This document shows, one piece after another, positions 16,407-26,982 of a stretch of DNA of 64,000 nt. Position numbers and translations under genes: made by a program. Below the pieces are notes generated by a model. That model did no database searches. It saw only the letters and a program-made list of their open reading frames with translations, and was not told where the DNA came from. Source of the DNA: Actinoplanes teichomyceticus ATCC 31121 (GTDB taxonomy: Bacteria > Actinomycetota > Actinomycetes > Mycobacteriales > Micromonosporaceae); assembly GCF_003711105.1 (NCBI RefSeq), contig NZ_CP023865.1:6741001-6805000 (forward strand), read 5' to 3'. The number at the start of each line of letters is the position of its first letter. Position 1 is the stretch's first letter.

Positions 16407-18023
16407 TCAACCCTCGCGTACGGTGAACCGTCCCGCCACCTCGCGCAGCCCCGTCGCTGTGGCGGTCAGCTGCTGCACCTGGTCCGCGGCCGTCAAGGTG
16501 GCGGACGCCATCCGCTCGGTGGAACCCTTGTTAGCCCCAGCGAACGAGCCCACGGCGTCCAGCGCGGAGTGCAGCTCGGCAGTGCCCCCGGCGATCCGCT
16601 CGAACGCGCCACGCGCTTGGTCGTCGACCACGGTGACCGCTTCCGCGCTGGTCTTCTGGATCTCGGACACCAGCGCGGCGATGGTCTGGGCCGCCTCCGC
16701 GCTCTCCTCGGCCAGGTTGCGCACCTCACCGGCGACCACGGCGAATCCCGCGCCTTGCGTACCGGCCCGAGCCGCCTCGATCGACGCGTTGAGCGCCAAG
16801 AGGTTCGTCTGCCCGGCGATCCGGGTGATCGCCTCAACGATCCCCCCGATCCTGGCGGCCTTGTCGTCCAGGTCGCGCATGACCCGGGTCAGGTTGCCTA
16901 CCGTGCCCACACCCTCGTCAACATAACCAGAGGTCTCCCGGGCCGCCTGCTGCGCCACGGAGATCAGCTCCACCTGCCGCTCGGCGTTGTCGACCACCTC
17001 CGCGGCGGCGGAGCGGATCTCGTGGGACACGCCGTCCAGCTCGGCCGAGGCGCCATCGAGGTCGGCGACTGAGCGGTGCACCTGGCGCACCGAGTCGTTC
17101 AGGTTCTCGATCATTGCGGTGAAGGCGGTGCCGAGCCGGTCGCCGGTGGACGCGGCCGGGGCGGACACGGCCAGGTCCCCGGTGGCCATCCGCTGCGAGA
17201 TCTCCGCCTTGGCGGTCAGATACGCGACCATGTCGTCGAAAGCGGCCGCCACCTGGGCTACTTCGTCTTCCGCCTCGACGTGCACCCGCTGGTCCAGCTC
17301 TCCACGGGCGATGCCGCGGGCCGCGGTGGCCAGCTGGCCCAGACCGTCAGTGATGCGGCTGGTGAGGATCCGACGTACCACCAGGGCGACGGTCACGGCG
17401 GCGGCCAGCAGCACCAGCAGAGCGCCGAACGCGATGATCGCCTGGCGGTCGGCTGACCTGCTGGTCGCGTTCGACTCGGCGGTGTGCTGCTCGCCCAGCG
17501 CGGCCAGGCTCTCCTTGAGGCCGTCCCACTGCTCGTCGCCGGCCCCGGCGTCGAACGTCTCCCGGGCCGCGGTCGCCTTGCCCGCGTCCGCGAGCGCGAT
17601 CTCCGAGGCGGTAGCCGTGACGTAGCTGTCCCAGTGCTCCTCGAAACGGGCAAGGATGGCGCGGGTCTCCGCGCTGGTCGCCAGGGCCCGGTAGTCGCCG
17701 AACAGGGCCCGCATGTCGGCGTCCTCCTCGGCCATCCCGTCGACGGTGTCCTTACGGGTTTCCTTGTCGTGCAACGGCAGTGCGATGTACTCCCACTGTT
17801 CCTTGCGGTATTTGTTCATCAGACCGCTGATGTCGCCGGCCACCTGCATCGCGGGCACGCCGGTCTTGGCCAGGTCGCCGACCTGGCGAGTGGCTCGCTG
17901 CAGGAAAAACGCCGCGAGCCCGGCCGAGATCAGCAGCAAGGCGATGACCATCGTGAACGCGGCGCGCAGGGCGCGGCTGATCGGCATACGCTTCAGCGGA
18001 GCGGACAACTTCGTGAGGGACAC
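16407..18023 (-). CDS. transmembrane methyl-accepting chemotaxis protein
   Basis: 538 aa with the classical layout: membrane helix (~residues 20-43), a four-helix-bundle ligand domain with conserved [13 protein letters not shown] (~45-190), a second helix (~194-215), HAMP (~216-270) and a long MCP signalling domain. The hairpin tip reads [19 protein letters not shown] followed by [15 protein letters not shown]. Senses an extracytoplasmic ligand and signals to CheA; no ligand can be deduced. No che genes in the window. The ATG at 18023 is followed directly by a basic amphipathic start. The upstream 80 bp lead into the left 159-bp repeat. Confidence 0.93.
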   Translation of the reverse strand: MSLTKLSAPLKRMPISRALRAAFTMVIALLLISAGLAAFFLQRATRQVGDLAKTGVPAMQVAGDISGLMNKYRKEQWEYIALPLHDKETRKDTVDGMAEEDADMRALFGDYRALATSAETRAILARFEEHWDSYVTATASEIALADAGKATAARETFDAGAGDEQWDGLKESLAALGEQHTAESNATSRSADRQAIIAFGALLVLLAAAVTVALVVRRILTSRITDGLGQLATAARGIARGELDQRVHVEAEDEVAQVAAAFDDMVAYLTAKAEISQRMATGDLAVSAPAASTGDRLGTAFTAMIENLNDSVRQVHRSVADLDGASAELDGVSHEIRSAAAEVVDNAERQVELISVAQQAARETSGYVDEGVGTVGNLTRVMRDLDDKAARIGGIVEAITRIAGQTNLLALNASIEAARAGTQGAGFAVVAGEVRNLAEESAEAAQTIAALVSEIQKTSAEAVTVVDDQARGAFERIAGGTAELHSALDAVGSFAGANKGSTERMASATLTAADQVQQLTATATGLREVAGRFTVREG

Positions 18024-18111
18024 GTCCTGCTATCGGCGCGAGATCACCTGACCGAAGACCGAAGCCGCCGAGTGACAAGTTTCACCGCGCTGCGCAGCGA
18101 GGTGACCGCCC

Positions 18112-18270
18112 GCACCGCCGGCTTCACGCGGCCTGCCCGAACCCCACACCCGGATCCACCGGGGCCGGAGCACCAGCACCGCAACGGTGATCCCGCGCTC
18201 TCATTCTGCTCCCCGAGTGAGCACCACAACAGCAGCGGCTCGTTACCGGACATCCGGTGACGAGCCGTGG
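18112..18270 (+). repeat. left copy of the 159-bp direct repeat
   Basis: 159 bp that align without length change to 31676-31834, same orientation, with about four fifths of bases identical by eye. Shared landmarks: GGCTTCACGCGGCCTG, CCCGGATCC, GGAGCACCA, CATTCTGCTCCC and the end hairpin GGCTCGTTACCGGA...ACGAGCC. At the right-hand copy this hairpin is the terminator of the tRNA cluster. No tRNA is present at this left copy. Confidence 0.8.
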
Positions 18271-18407
18271 CGTGGGTGAGATGGGTGCTGGTGTCGGTCA
18301 GGAGCGTGTGCATCTCGGTCGCCTCTTTCGTCGCGGGTAAGCGGGTGGGCCCGGTGCTCCGCCGGAGCCGGTGAGCTCCGGCGGAGCGCTGGGACAGCAC
18401 CCGGGTG

Positions 18408-19835
18408 TCATCGGGTGGCCGATGTGTTCTCGGCTTGCGGGGCGGCGGGCGCGCCGTCGCGGCCCTTGAGGGTGACCGCCGCGAGGACCGCTGCCCCGGC
18501 GGCGATGCCGGCGGCGCCGAGCAGCGCTGCCGAGTAGCCGTTGGTAAGTGAGGCCGGGTCGCCGAGTTCCTCGGCACCGTGGGCGGCGGCCAGCGCGGTC
18601 ATGGCGGCCAGGCCGAGGGCGGAGCCGATCTGGTAGCTGGTGTTGACGATGCCGGAGGCGAGGCCGCCCTCCTCGGGGAGGGCGCTGGACAGGGCGGTGC
18701 CCAGCGACGGGATGAACGCCAGGGCCATACCGAGGGCGGCGACCAGTGACGCGGGCAGCACGTCGGCCAGGTAGCTGCCGGTGGGGCGGATCAGGGCGAG
18801 CCAGCCGAGGCCGGCGGCCAGCACCGCGAGCCCGACGACCACAGTGTTCTTGGTGCCGAACCGTGCGATGACCCGCGGGGCGAGCACGATCATGCCGGCC
18901 ATGATCAGCACGGTCATCGGCAGCAGCGCCGCGCCGCTGGGGAACGCGCTGAAGCCGAGGACCTGCTGCAGGTAGAGGTTGAGGTAGAACCACATCGGGA
19001 TCCACGCCGCGCCGAGCAGGAGCTGGGCGAGGTTCGCCGCGGACAGGTTGCGGCTGGCGAAGATGCCCAGCCGCATCAGCGGCTGTCGGCGACGTGCCTG
19101 GATGGTCAGGAACGCGGCGAGCAGCGCCGCGGATCCGGTGAGGGTGAGCCATGTCTGCGTCGAGGTCCAACCGGTCTCCGGGGCGCGGACGATGGCGTAG
19201 ACGGCGGCGGCCAGGCCGCCGGTGACGGTGAGAGCGCCGGCCAGGTCGAGGCTGCCGGGCCGGTTGCCGCCGGCGGGCATGAGCGCCGGGGTGGCGATCA
19301 GGGCCAGGACGGCGATCGGGATGTTGAGGTAGAACACCCACGGCCAGCTGACGTATTCGGTGATGACGCCGCCGAGGAACACGCCGGCGGTGCCGCCTGC
19401 CGGTGCGGCCGCCCCGTACAGGGCGAGGGCCTTGGTGAGTTCCGTGGGCCGGTTGCCGAACAGCATCATCAGCAGGGTCAGCGCGGACGGGGCGATGAGG
19501 GCGGAGCCAGCGCCCTGCACGGCGCGGGCGGCGAGTTCGACTTCGACGGTGCTGGCCAGCCCGGCGGCGGCGGAACCGGCGAGCAGGACGGCCCAGCCGG
19601 TGGCGAAGATCCGGCGGGCGCCGTACAGGTCGGAGAGGCGGCCGCCGAGCAGCAGCAGGCCGCCGAAGGCGACGACGTAGGCGTTGAAGACCCAGGACAG
19701 ATTGCTCGGGGTGAACCCGAGGTCGTTCTGCATCTTCGGCAAGGCAACGCCGATGATCGAGGTGTCCATAATGACCATGAACTGGGCGAGGGCGATGAGC
19801 GCGAGAGCCCACCACCGGTGCGGACTGCGGGACAT
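18408..19835 (-). CDS. MFS drug/metal efflux transporter, DHA2-like 14-helix
   Basis: 475 aa, with hydrophobic segments spread over the length as in the 14-helix DHA2 family. Early motif DTSIIGVALPKMQNDLG (helix 1) and the GGRLSDLYGARRIF loop (motif A) are clear; LAARAVQGAGSALIAPSA is motif C-like. Proton-coupled export from the cytoplasm; substrate unknown. AAGGAGG lies ~8 nt before the ATG. The promoter holds two CsoR-type boxes and diverges from a csoR gene, so expression is probably metal-responsive, which is unusual for this family. A C-terminal Ala-rich tail follows the last helix. Confidence 0.9.
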   Translation of the reverse strand: MSRSPHRWWALALIALAQFMVIMDTSIIGVALPKMQNDLGFTPSNLSWVFNAYVVAFGGLLLLGGRLSDLYGARRIFATGWAVLLAGSAAAGLASTVEVELAARAVQGAGSALIAPSALTLLMMLFGNRPTELTKALALYGAAAPAGGTAGVFLGGVITEYVSWPWVFYLNIPIAVLALIATPALMPAGGNRPGSLDLAGALTVTGGLAAAVYAIVRAPETGWTSTQTWLTLTGSAALLAAFLTIQARRRQPLMRLGIFASRNLSAANLAQLLLGAAWIPMWFYLNLYLQQVLGFSAFPSGAALLPMTVLIMAGMIVLAPRVIARFGTKNTVVVGLAVLAAGLGWLALIRPTGSYLADVLPASLVAALGMALAFIPSLGTALSSALPEEGGLASGIVNTSYQIGSALGLAAMTALAAAHGAEELGDPASLTNGYSAALLGAAGIAAGAAVLAAVTLKGRDGAPAAPQAENTSATR

Positions 19836-19851
19836 GACCGAACCTCCTTAG

Positions 19852-19866
19852 TACCCCCAGGGGGTA
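19852..19866. promoter_or_regulatory. CsoR-type operator 1 (MFS promoter)
   Basis: TACCCCCAGGGGGTA, a G/C-tract palindrome flanked by T-A, matching the CsoR consensus (TACCCC...GGGGTA). It is ~17 bp upstream of the MFS start codon, overlapping its ribosome binding region. Confidence 0.8.
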
Positions 19867-19886
19867 TATGCGTTCGGCGCCATTGT

Positions 19887-19901
19887 TACCCCCCGGGGGT
19901 A
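19887..19901. promoter_or_regulatory. CsoR-type operator 2
   Basis: TACCCCCCGGGGGTA, a second box 35 bp (centre to centre) from the first, in the shared region between the MFS gene and csoR. Confidence 0.8.
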
Positions 19902-19967
19902 TTCGGGGTCAAGGCTGCCCACCGATTGACTTTCGAGTCACATCCCTCGACGTGCCGCTTTACCGCG

Positions 19968-19983
19968 ATACCCTAGGGGGGTA
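19968..19983. promoter_or_regulatory. CsoR-type operator 3 (csoR promoter)
   Basis: GATACCCTAGGGGGGTAC, less symmetrical than the other two, ~30 bp before the csoR start; likely autoregulation of csoR-copZ. Confidence 0.7.
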
Positions 19984-20012
19984 CGGTAAAAGCGGCTGGA
20001 GGGGTCCGGGTC

Positions 20013-20297
20013 ATGGCTCACGGCTACATCAGCGACAAGGACGACTACCTGAAGCGGCTGCGCCGCATCGAGGGCCAGATCCGTGGCCTGCAGCGCATGG
20101 TCGACGACGAGGCGTACTGCATCGACATCCTCACGCAGGTGCCGGCGGCGACCAAGGCGCTGCAGACCGTGGCACTCGGGCTGCTCGACGACCACTTGGC
20201 GCACTGCGTCGCCGACGCGGCCCGTGACGGCGGACCAGACGCCGACGCGAAGCTGAAGGAGGCCTCCGACGCCATCGCACGGCTCGTGCGGGCGTGA
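20013..20297 (+). CDS. csoR: CsoR-family metal-responsive repressor
   Basis: 94 aa, DUF156 helical repressor. Cu(I) ligands appear in order as expected for CsoR: Cys in EAYCIDILTQ, then His and Cys in DDHLAHCV. The core RRIEGQIRGLQRMVDDE is canonical. Apo-protein binds the G/C-tract boxes and is released by Cu(I). GGAGG stands ~11 nt before the ATG. It is followed after 48 bp by a copZ-like gene and diverges from the MFS transporter; all are covered by three operators. A second paralogue is at 22202. RcnR/FrmR-type sensing is less likely because of the Cys-His-Cys pattern. Confidence 0.92.
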   Translation: MAHGYISDKDDYLKRLRRIEGQIRGLQRMVDDEAYCIDILTQVPAATKALQTVALGLLDDHLAHCVADAARDGGPDADAKLKEASDAIARLVRA

Positions 20298-20345
20298 TCC
20301 GTTCCTCCAGCTCAGCACCGTCAACACGACAGCAAGGAGAAGCCG

Positions 20346-20621
20346 ATGTGCGGCAGCGACACCGCCTGCACCTGCGCCAGCAGCCCCACCACCGAGCCGG
20401 CCACCTCGCCGGACGGCACGCGAACGGTGTATCAGATCGCCGGGATGACCTGCGGCGGCTGCGCGGGCCGAGTCAGTAGGCAACTGACCGACCTTCCCGG
20501 CGTCCGTGACGTCAGCGTCGACGTCGCCTCCGGTGCCGTCACCGTGACCAGCACCGAGAGGCTCGACGACGACAGCGTCGCCGCAGCCGTCACCGCGGCC
20601 GGCTACCAGCTGGTGCGCTGA
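20346..20621 (+). CDS. copZ: CopZ-like heavy-metal-associated protein with Cys-rich head
   Basis: 91 aa. A 27-residue N-terminal extension with three Cys (MCGSDTACTCASS) precedes an HMA domain (~28-91) with the metal site GMTCGGC and the beta-alpha-beta pattern (VRDVSVDVASGAVTVTS). Acts as a cytoplasmic Cu(I) chaperone. The Cys-rich head is absent from the second copZ at 27957 and may add another metal site. AAGGAG precedes the ATG by ~7 nt. Co-transcribed with csoR and followed by a hairpin terminator. Confidence 0.88.
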   Translation: MCGSDTACTCASSPTTEPATSPDGTRTVYQIAGMTCGGCAGRVSRQLTDLPGVRDVSVDVASGAVTVTSTERLDDDSVAAAVTAAGYQLVR

Positions 20622-20650
20622 CCGGTCCTGGCACAACGGTCATCGGTGTT

Positions 20651-20685
20651 CCTGGCGCAAGGGCTCGTGCCGCTCCTGCGCCAGG
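20651..20685. terminator. hairpin between copZ and the convergent hydrolase
   Basis: CCTGGCGCA (20651-20659) and TGCGCCAGG (20677-20685) form a perfect 9-bp stem, 30 bp after the copZ stop and 67 bp before the stop of the convergent hydrolase gene. Confidence 0.65.
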
Positions 20686-20751
20686 CCACACCGGTGTGCC
20701 GCGCCTCTTACGAGGATGCCGGGCGGGGCCGGCCCGTGACGGCACCGGCGC

Positions 20752-21465
20752 TCACAGCATTGTTCGCAGGTCAGTGATGAACCGGCGGACGGCGGCCAGG
20801 GGCGCGAACCGGCCGGGAACGCCGTAGATCTCGTGCCGCCACGTGCCGGTGGCCTGCGGGTCCGTTTCGGGTCCGGACGGTGGCCGGCTGTGTACGGCGA
20901 GCCGCGCCGGGTCGACGCCGATGGTGGTGGCTGGGCGGCGGTGCCGCAGGCCGGTCGCGTAGGCGGCGAGCAGGCGCGGATCGTGGGTGGCCTGCATCAG
21001 GCTGCGGTACTGCTCGGGCGTGTCGGCGAGCTGCCGGCTGCGCAGGTAGGCGTCGACACCGGCGCACAGAACCTCTGCGGGCGCGGGGTCGACGGCTACC
21101 ACGGCGTGGGTCACATAGCGGGTGGCGAACAGGGCCGCCAGCGTCGCCGACGGGCCGTGCCCGACGATCACCGGGGCGCGCCTGAGTTGCAGGCTGTCGA
21201 TGAGCATGGCCAGATCGTCGACGAGCTCGTCGAGTTCGTAACGCTCCCGGCCGGCGGAGTCCCCGTGCCCGGGCAGGTCGACGGCCACGACGGTGGCATA
21301 CGGGCGAAGGTCGGCAGCGGTCGGCCACCAGCAGGTCCGGTCGAACAGCACCGCGGGGATGAGGACGAGCGGCCGACCGGATCCGGCCCACAGATCGAAA
21401 CACCACTGTCCGCCAGCGGCGTCGAACACGTGAGTGGTACGCAGCGGCGGGAGGATCTCGGTCAC
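20752..21465 (-). CDS. alpha/beta hydrolase fold protein lacking the nucleophile serine
   Basis: 237 aa from a GTG at 21465 with GGGAGG 8 nt before it. The fold is clear: PLVLIPAVLFDRTCWWPT (oxyanion strand and loop), TVVAVDLPGHGDSAG, and the nucleophile elbow region VIVGHGPSATLAALFA. The usual GxSxG is GHGPS here, i.e. Gly replaces the nucleophile, and the C-terminal segment where the catalytic His is expected reads GVPGRFAPLAAVRRFI with no His. It is probably catalytically inactive or uses another residue. Located between two csoR loci; the relation to copper is unknown. Confidence 0.78.
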   Translation of the reverse strand: MTEILPPLRTTHVFDAAGGQWCFDLWAGSGRPLVLIPAVLFDRTCWWPTAADLRPYATVVAVDLPGHGDSAGRERYELDELVDDLAMLIDSLQLRRAPVIVGHGPSATLAALFATRYVTHAVVAVDPAPAEVLCAGVDAYLRSRQLADTPEQYRSLMQATHDPRLLAAYATGLRHRRPATTIGVDPARLAVHSRPPSGPETDPQATGTWRHEIYGVPGRFAPLAAVRRFITDLRTML

Positions 21466-21665
21466 CGCGGCACCCTCCCGGCCGGCAGGCAACAGGTGTC
21501 GGTCGAGCGGTGCGGGTGGCGCTGTCCCGCGGTGAGGGCGGCGGGCGGTAGGGCGTAAAGGTTCACGAAGGTTCCGTTTTCCGCGCAAGGGAACACAGGG
21601 ACACCACCGCCGGGCGGGGGTGTGACGGCCACGGCTGCCGTGGCCGGGCGGGCATGAGCACGTAT

Positions 21666-21679
21666 CCCCGATATCGGGG
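21666..21679. terminator. perfect 14-bp palindrome after the DUF6153 gene
   Basis: CCCCGATATCGGGG, 22 bp downstream of the DUF6153 stop. Could act as terminator; as a loopless palindrome it could equally be a protein site. Confidence 0.4.
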
Positions 21680-21700
21680 CAAGCACTCAGGACCGGTGCC

Positions 21701-22081
21701 CTATATGCGGCTTATACCGATTTGCGTCAAGGTGACAGTGGGCGTCCGCAAGGCGGTCAGCGTCACCACGGTGGCCGGGGTACTGCTGCCGGCGCAGGCG
21801 GTCACCGCCGGGAGGGTGACGGTACCGGTACGTACGCCCGGCTCGGCGACAGGGGCGTTCACCTCGCAGTGCCCGGCTGCGGTGTCCGTCGTCCGGGTTG
21901 CCGCGGCGTGCTGCCCGGCCGCGGGGCCATCGTGATGATGGCCGGCGGCAGCCGCGTGGTGTGCGGCGGCTGGCCCGTCGGCGCAATGGGCGCTGTGCAC
22001 GTGACCGACACCGGCAAGGGTGATCACGACCAGCAGCCAGCGCAGCAGCCACGTCGCTGGCAGCTGCTGGGGTCGGGTCAC
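21701..22081 (-). CDS. DUF6153-like His-rich membrane/secreted protein
   Basis: 126 aa from a GTG. A basic start and one hydrophobic helix (WLLRWLLVVITLAGVGHV) lead into a His/Ala-rich extracytoplasmic stretch with two Cys (HSAHCADGP, AAGHHHDGP, AAGHCEVNAP). The protein ends LTQIGISRI, like the conserved C-terminus of the DUF6153 family of actinobacteria. The His clusters suggest metal binding outside the membrane. It is divergent from the second csoR, sharing a promoter with an operator-like box. Family call from overall pattern; function unproven. Confidence 0.7.
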   Translation of the reverse strand: MTRPQQLPATWLLRWLLVVITLAGVGHVHSAHCADGPAAAHHAAAAGHHHDGPAAGQHAAATRTTDTAAGHCEVNAPVAEPGVRTGTVTLPAVTACAGSSTPATVVTLTALRTPTVTLTQIGISRI

Positions 22082-22174
22082 CGGGCCAGGTTACGACATC
22101 GCGGGCGCCTCGGGCGTCGTGTCCCTTCGGCGGGCACGGCGCCGCCGGGACGGGTTCGCAGCCGGCGCCGGTTC

Positions 22175-22191
22175 ATACCGGTGCCGGGTAT
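22175..22191. promoter_or_regulatory. possible CsoR box between DUF6153 and csoR2
   Basis: ATACCGGTGCCGGGTAT has the ATACC...GGTAT ends of a CsoR site but shorter G/C tracts than the other boxes. It is 11 bp before the second csoR start, in the divergent promoter. Confidence 0.45.
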
Positions 22192-22201
22192 CTTGCACGG
22201 C

Positions 22202-22501
22202 ATGAGTGAGGCGAAACCGGCCGGGCCACATGGGTATTCGGCGGAGAAACAAGCGCTGATGGCCCGGCTGAAGCGGGTCGAGGGGCAGATCCGCGGGTTG
22301 CAGCGGATGGTCGACGAGGACACCTACTGCATCGACATCCTGACCCAGATCTCGGCCGCCAAGAGCGCCTTGCACGCGGTGGCGGTCGGCCTGCTCGAGG
22401 ATCACCTGCGGCATTGTGTGGTGCACGCCGCCGCCGAAGGCGACGTGGACGCGAAGATCAAGGAGGCGAGCGCGGCGATCGCCCGGCTCGTGAAGTCCTG
22501 A
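22202..22501 (+). CDS. second CsoR-family metal-responsive repressor
   Basis: 99 aa, close paralogue of the protein at 20013: RLKRVEGQIRGLQRMVDED, Cys in DTYCIDILTQ and the His/Cys pair in EDHLRHCVV are conserved, so Cu(I) sensing is likely. The N-terminal extension (MSEAKPAGPHGYSAEKQ) differs. The ATG at 22202 lies directly behind a weak operator-like palindrome. Which of the two repressors acts on the copA operon box at 28226 cannot be told. Confidence 0.88.
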   Translation: MSEAKPAGPHGYSAEKQALMARLKRVEGQIRGLQRMVDEDTYCIDILTQISAAKSALHAVAVGLLEDHLRHCVVHAAAEGDVDAKIKEASAAIARLVKS

Positions 22502-22574
22502 CCGCGGTGCAACCCGCGGGATGTCCCGGCTGTATGTCCGTGAGGCGGGACATGCCTCGGGTCGGCTGTCCGGT

Positions 22575-23267
22575 TCACCGGCCGGGTCCGATCCAGCCTC
22601 GTAGCTGCTGCGCGGCTCCCGCGGGGTCTACCGACGCGATCGCGCGTTGCTGCTTCAGGCCGCGATCGGATGCGGCGGTGACCGCCGAGGCCGGTGGGTG
22701 CGGGTCATCCGGCCGGACACGGAGCGGAGCCCGCCGGTGCGCTGCCGCCGCTGTCCGGGTCCGCTGTTGCCGGACGGCCAGCAGCACGCCGCCGATCAGC
22801 ACGATCAGGGCCGCGGCGACGATAGCCGCCCGTAGTGGGGCACGGGTGTCGATGCCGGACGCGGCAACGGCGGGGGCGGCCGTTCCGGTGTGCATCGGCA
22901 TGGCGGCGACCGCCAGCCGGTCACCGCGGCCGGCGTCGATACCGGCGGCGGCACCGATCAATTCCCGCAGTCGATCCAGATCGATGGTCGCCGCGGCGAC
23001 GTCGTCGACGAGGACGGCGACGCCGAGCCGGACGATGTTGCCGGGCACCGCCCAGGGGAGGTTGATGCCGGCGACCGGTGCAGCGGCGTAGCCGCTCACG
23101 ATCGCCTGCCGCGACGTCGCCGCGGCTGCCGCGTGCGCGGGCACGGCGGCGAGACTCGCGCCCCCGTCAAGAGCCAGCGCCACGACAACAGCAGCCGGCC
23201 TGCCGGCACGCCCCGCGCGGCACCCGGTGCCCGCGTTCGCCGCCGACACGGCGAGCCCGTCGTTCAT
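22575..23267 (-). CDS. FliF C-terminal-like membrane protein, probably truncated
   Basis: 230 aa. The middle resembles the C-terminal (YscJ/FliF_C) domain of the flagellar MS-ring protein: AVPGNIVRLGVAVLVDD, then LRELIGAAAGIDAGRGDRL and AAMPMHT, a spacing typical of FliF. One membrane helix (AAIVAAALIVLIGGVLLAV) and a short tail ending in AAQQLRGWI follow, as in FliF, which binds FliG. The first ~330 residues of FliF are missing; the N-terminus is Ala-rich and hydrophobic instead. Probably a FliF fragment moved into the copper island, or an exapted version. No other flagellar gene is nearby. Start codon uncertain. Confidence 0.6.
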   Translation of the reverse strand: MNDGLAVSAANAGTGCRAGRAGRPAAVVVALALDGGASLAAVPAHAAAAATSRQAIVSGYAAAPVAGINLPWAVPGNIVRLGVAVLVDDVAAATIDLDRLRELIGAAAGIDAGRGDRLAVAAMPMHTGTAAPAVAASGIDTRAPLRAAIVAAALIVLIGGVLLAVRQQRTRTAAAAHRRAPLRVRPDDPHPPASAVTAASDRGLKQQRAIASVDPAGAAQQLRGWIGPGR

Positions 23268-23844
23268 CAGCGTGCCTCCTCACCGGCTGTCGGGACCCGC
23301 CGGTGGACCGCCGCCCGTCGTACGGGCCCGGCGGCGTGTCGGCCCGGCCTGCCCCATCGTTCGACGGCACGGCCGGTCCAGACGCCCGGTGGGTGCGGCT
23401 CGGTTGCACTGCGGCCGCGGCCACCTCCGGTCGCGTCATCGGATGTAGCCGCCGCAACGCACGTCACCGACGGCCGGCGCAGGAGGCAGCACAGTCGCCC
23501 GATCGGTCACGTTCGACGAGCCGCTCGTCGCGCCGGAACGGCGGTGCGGGGGAACACCGACGGGGCCACGCAGAGCAACGGCTCAGCTTTCGTCGTGTTC
23601 CCTTTCACAGATCAAGATCACCTCAGTGTCACCAACCCTAAGCACCGCGTGCCGACAAACCTCGCACCGCCCTTCCGAACGGACACGGCCCGATGTGAAC
23701 GTGACTGTCGGTGAGCGATGGGTCCGGTGGAGGCCGTCGCGGGCTGGGCTATCAAGGAGGGGCGGCGAGCACCTGTTCGCCGGTCGTGCCGATCCGGACC
23801 ACGCCGAGCCCTGCCCCGGTCCGGCGGCACGAGAGACATGACGA

Positions 23845-24002
23845 GTCATGAGGCAGTCGGGGGCAGGGACGGGGGAACCACTATCGGTCCTCGACCGGCA
23901 CGCCGTCCGCGGCAGCCCGGGCGCAGGGCCTTGGGGTGAAGCCGCCACCGCGCGGCCGGGCAATCCTTCGCGCCCGAATCCGACAGCTAACCTCGCAGGC
24001 GT
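23845..24002 (+). ncRNA. c-di-AMP riboswitch (ydaO/yuaA class)
   Basis: The stretch upstream of the NlpC/P60 gene carries the conserved blocks of the actinobacterial ydaO leader in order: GGGGGAACCA (23871-23880), CTTGGGGTGAAGCC (23930-23943), and the 3' hallmark CCCGAATCCGACAGCTAACC (23972-23991) with CGCAGGCG just after. Such RNAs control cell-wall hydrolases in actinobacteria, c-di-AMP binding turning expression off. The 5' edge is approximate. Confidence 0.85.
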
Positions 24003-24022
24003 GCCGGAGGGATTCCTTCACC

Positions 24023-24607
24023 GTGCGCGTAAGCACTCTGAGCCGGCCCGCCCGTACCCTGGGGACCGGCACTCTCGCCCTGTCCGTGGGTCTCGGTCTG
24101 CTGACCGGCGGGTTCGGCACACCGCAGCCCGCCTCTGCCGCGACGCCGTCCTCGGCGGTCGTCACCACGCCGGTGTTCTCGCAGACCAGCGTGGCGTTGA
24201 GTCAGACCGGCATCACCGTCAAGACGGCGGCGTCCCAGGCCGCCAAGTCCAAGGCGGCGGCAAACCGGGTCCTGTCCGAAGCGGCGAAGCACAAGGGCAA
24301 GAAGTACAAGTTCGGTGCGGCCGGGCCCAAACGGTTCGACTGCTCGGGCTACACGATGTACGTCTACAAGAAGGCGGCGGGCAAGAAGCTGCCGCACAAG
24401 GCCCACCTGCAGCAGCGGTACGGCAAGGCTGTCGCCAAGTCCAACGCCCGCCCCGGTGACCTGATCATCATCCGCAAGGGCGCGCGCGGCACGCACGCCG
24501 GCATCTACGCCGGCGGCGGCAAGATGTGGGCGTCGCCGCGGACCGGTAAGACGGTCACCAAGCAGAAGATCTGGAGCAAGAGCTACGTGGTCCGGCGTCT
24601 GGTCTGA
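24023..24607 (+). CDS. secreted NlpC/P60 peptidoglycan endopeptidase
   Basis: 194 aa from a GTG at 24023 with GGAGG 12 nt before it. Signal peptide with a hydrophobic core (LGTGTLALSVGLGLLTGG) and an Ala cleavage region (ASA). A Lys/Ala-rich linker leads to the NlpC/P60 domain (~85-194): catalytic Cys in RFDCSGYTMYVYKK, His in GTHAGIYAGGG. It cleaves peptide stems of peptidoglycan outside the cell. Sitting behind a c-di-AMP riboswitch supports a wall-remodelling role, such as spore germination or growth. Unusually Lys-rich for such a GC-rich genome. Complete at both ends. Confidence 0.92.
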   Translation: MRVSTLSRPARTLGTGTLALSVGLGLLTGGFGTPQPASAATPSSAVVTTPVFSQTSVALSQTGITVKTAASQAAKSKAAANRVLSEAAKHKGKKYKFGAAGPKRFDCSGYTMYVYKKAAGKKLPHKAHLQQRYGKAVAKSNARPGDLIIIRKGARGTHAGIYAGGGKMWASPRTGKTVTKQKIWSKSYVVRRLV

Positions 24608-24705
24608 CGACGATGCGACACGCCCGTCCGTGGTTCACGCTCGGGCGTCGCCCAGCGCCGCCCGCACCCGTCCTTGGCGGGGTGCAGGCGGCGCTGTCGT
24701 ACGAC

Positions 24706-26970
<2,265 letters not shown>

Positions 26971-26982
26971 GACGCTCTCCTC

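Noticed and set aside
23583..23849. Small CxxC open frame (GRCEVCRHAVLRVGDTEV) on the minus strand
   Set aside because: The protein-like end has a cysteine pair, but the only usable start (23849) would precede a long stretch with no conserved look; I could not support a start.
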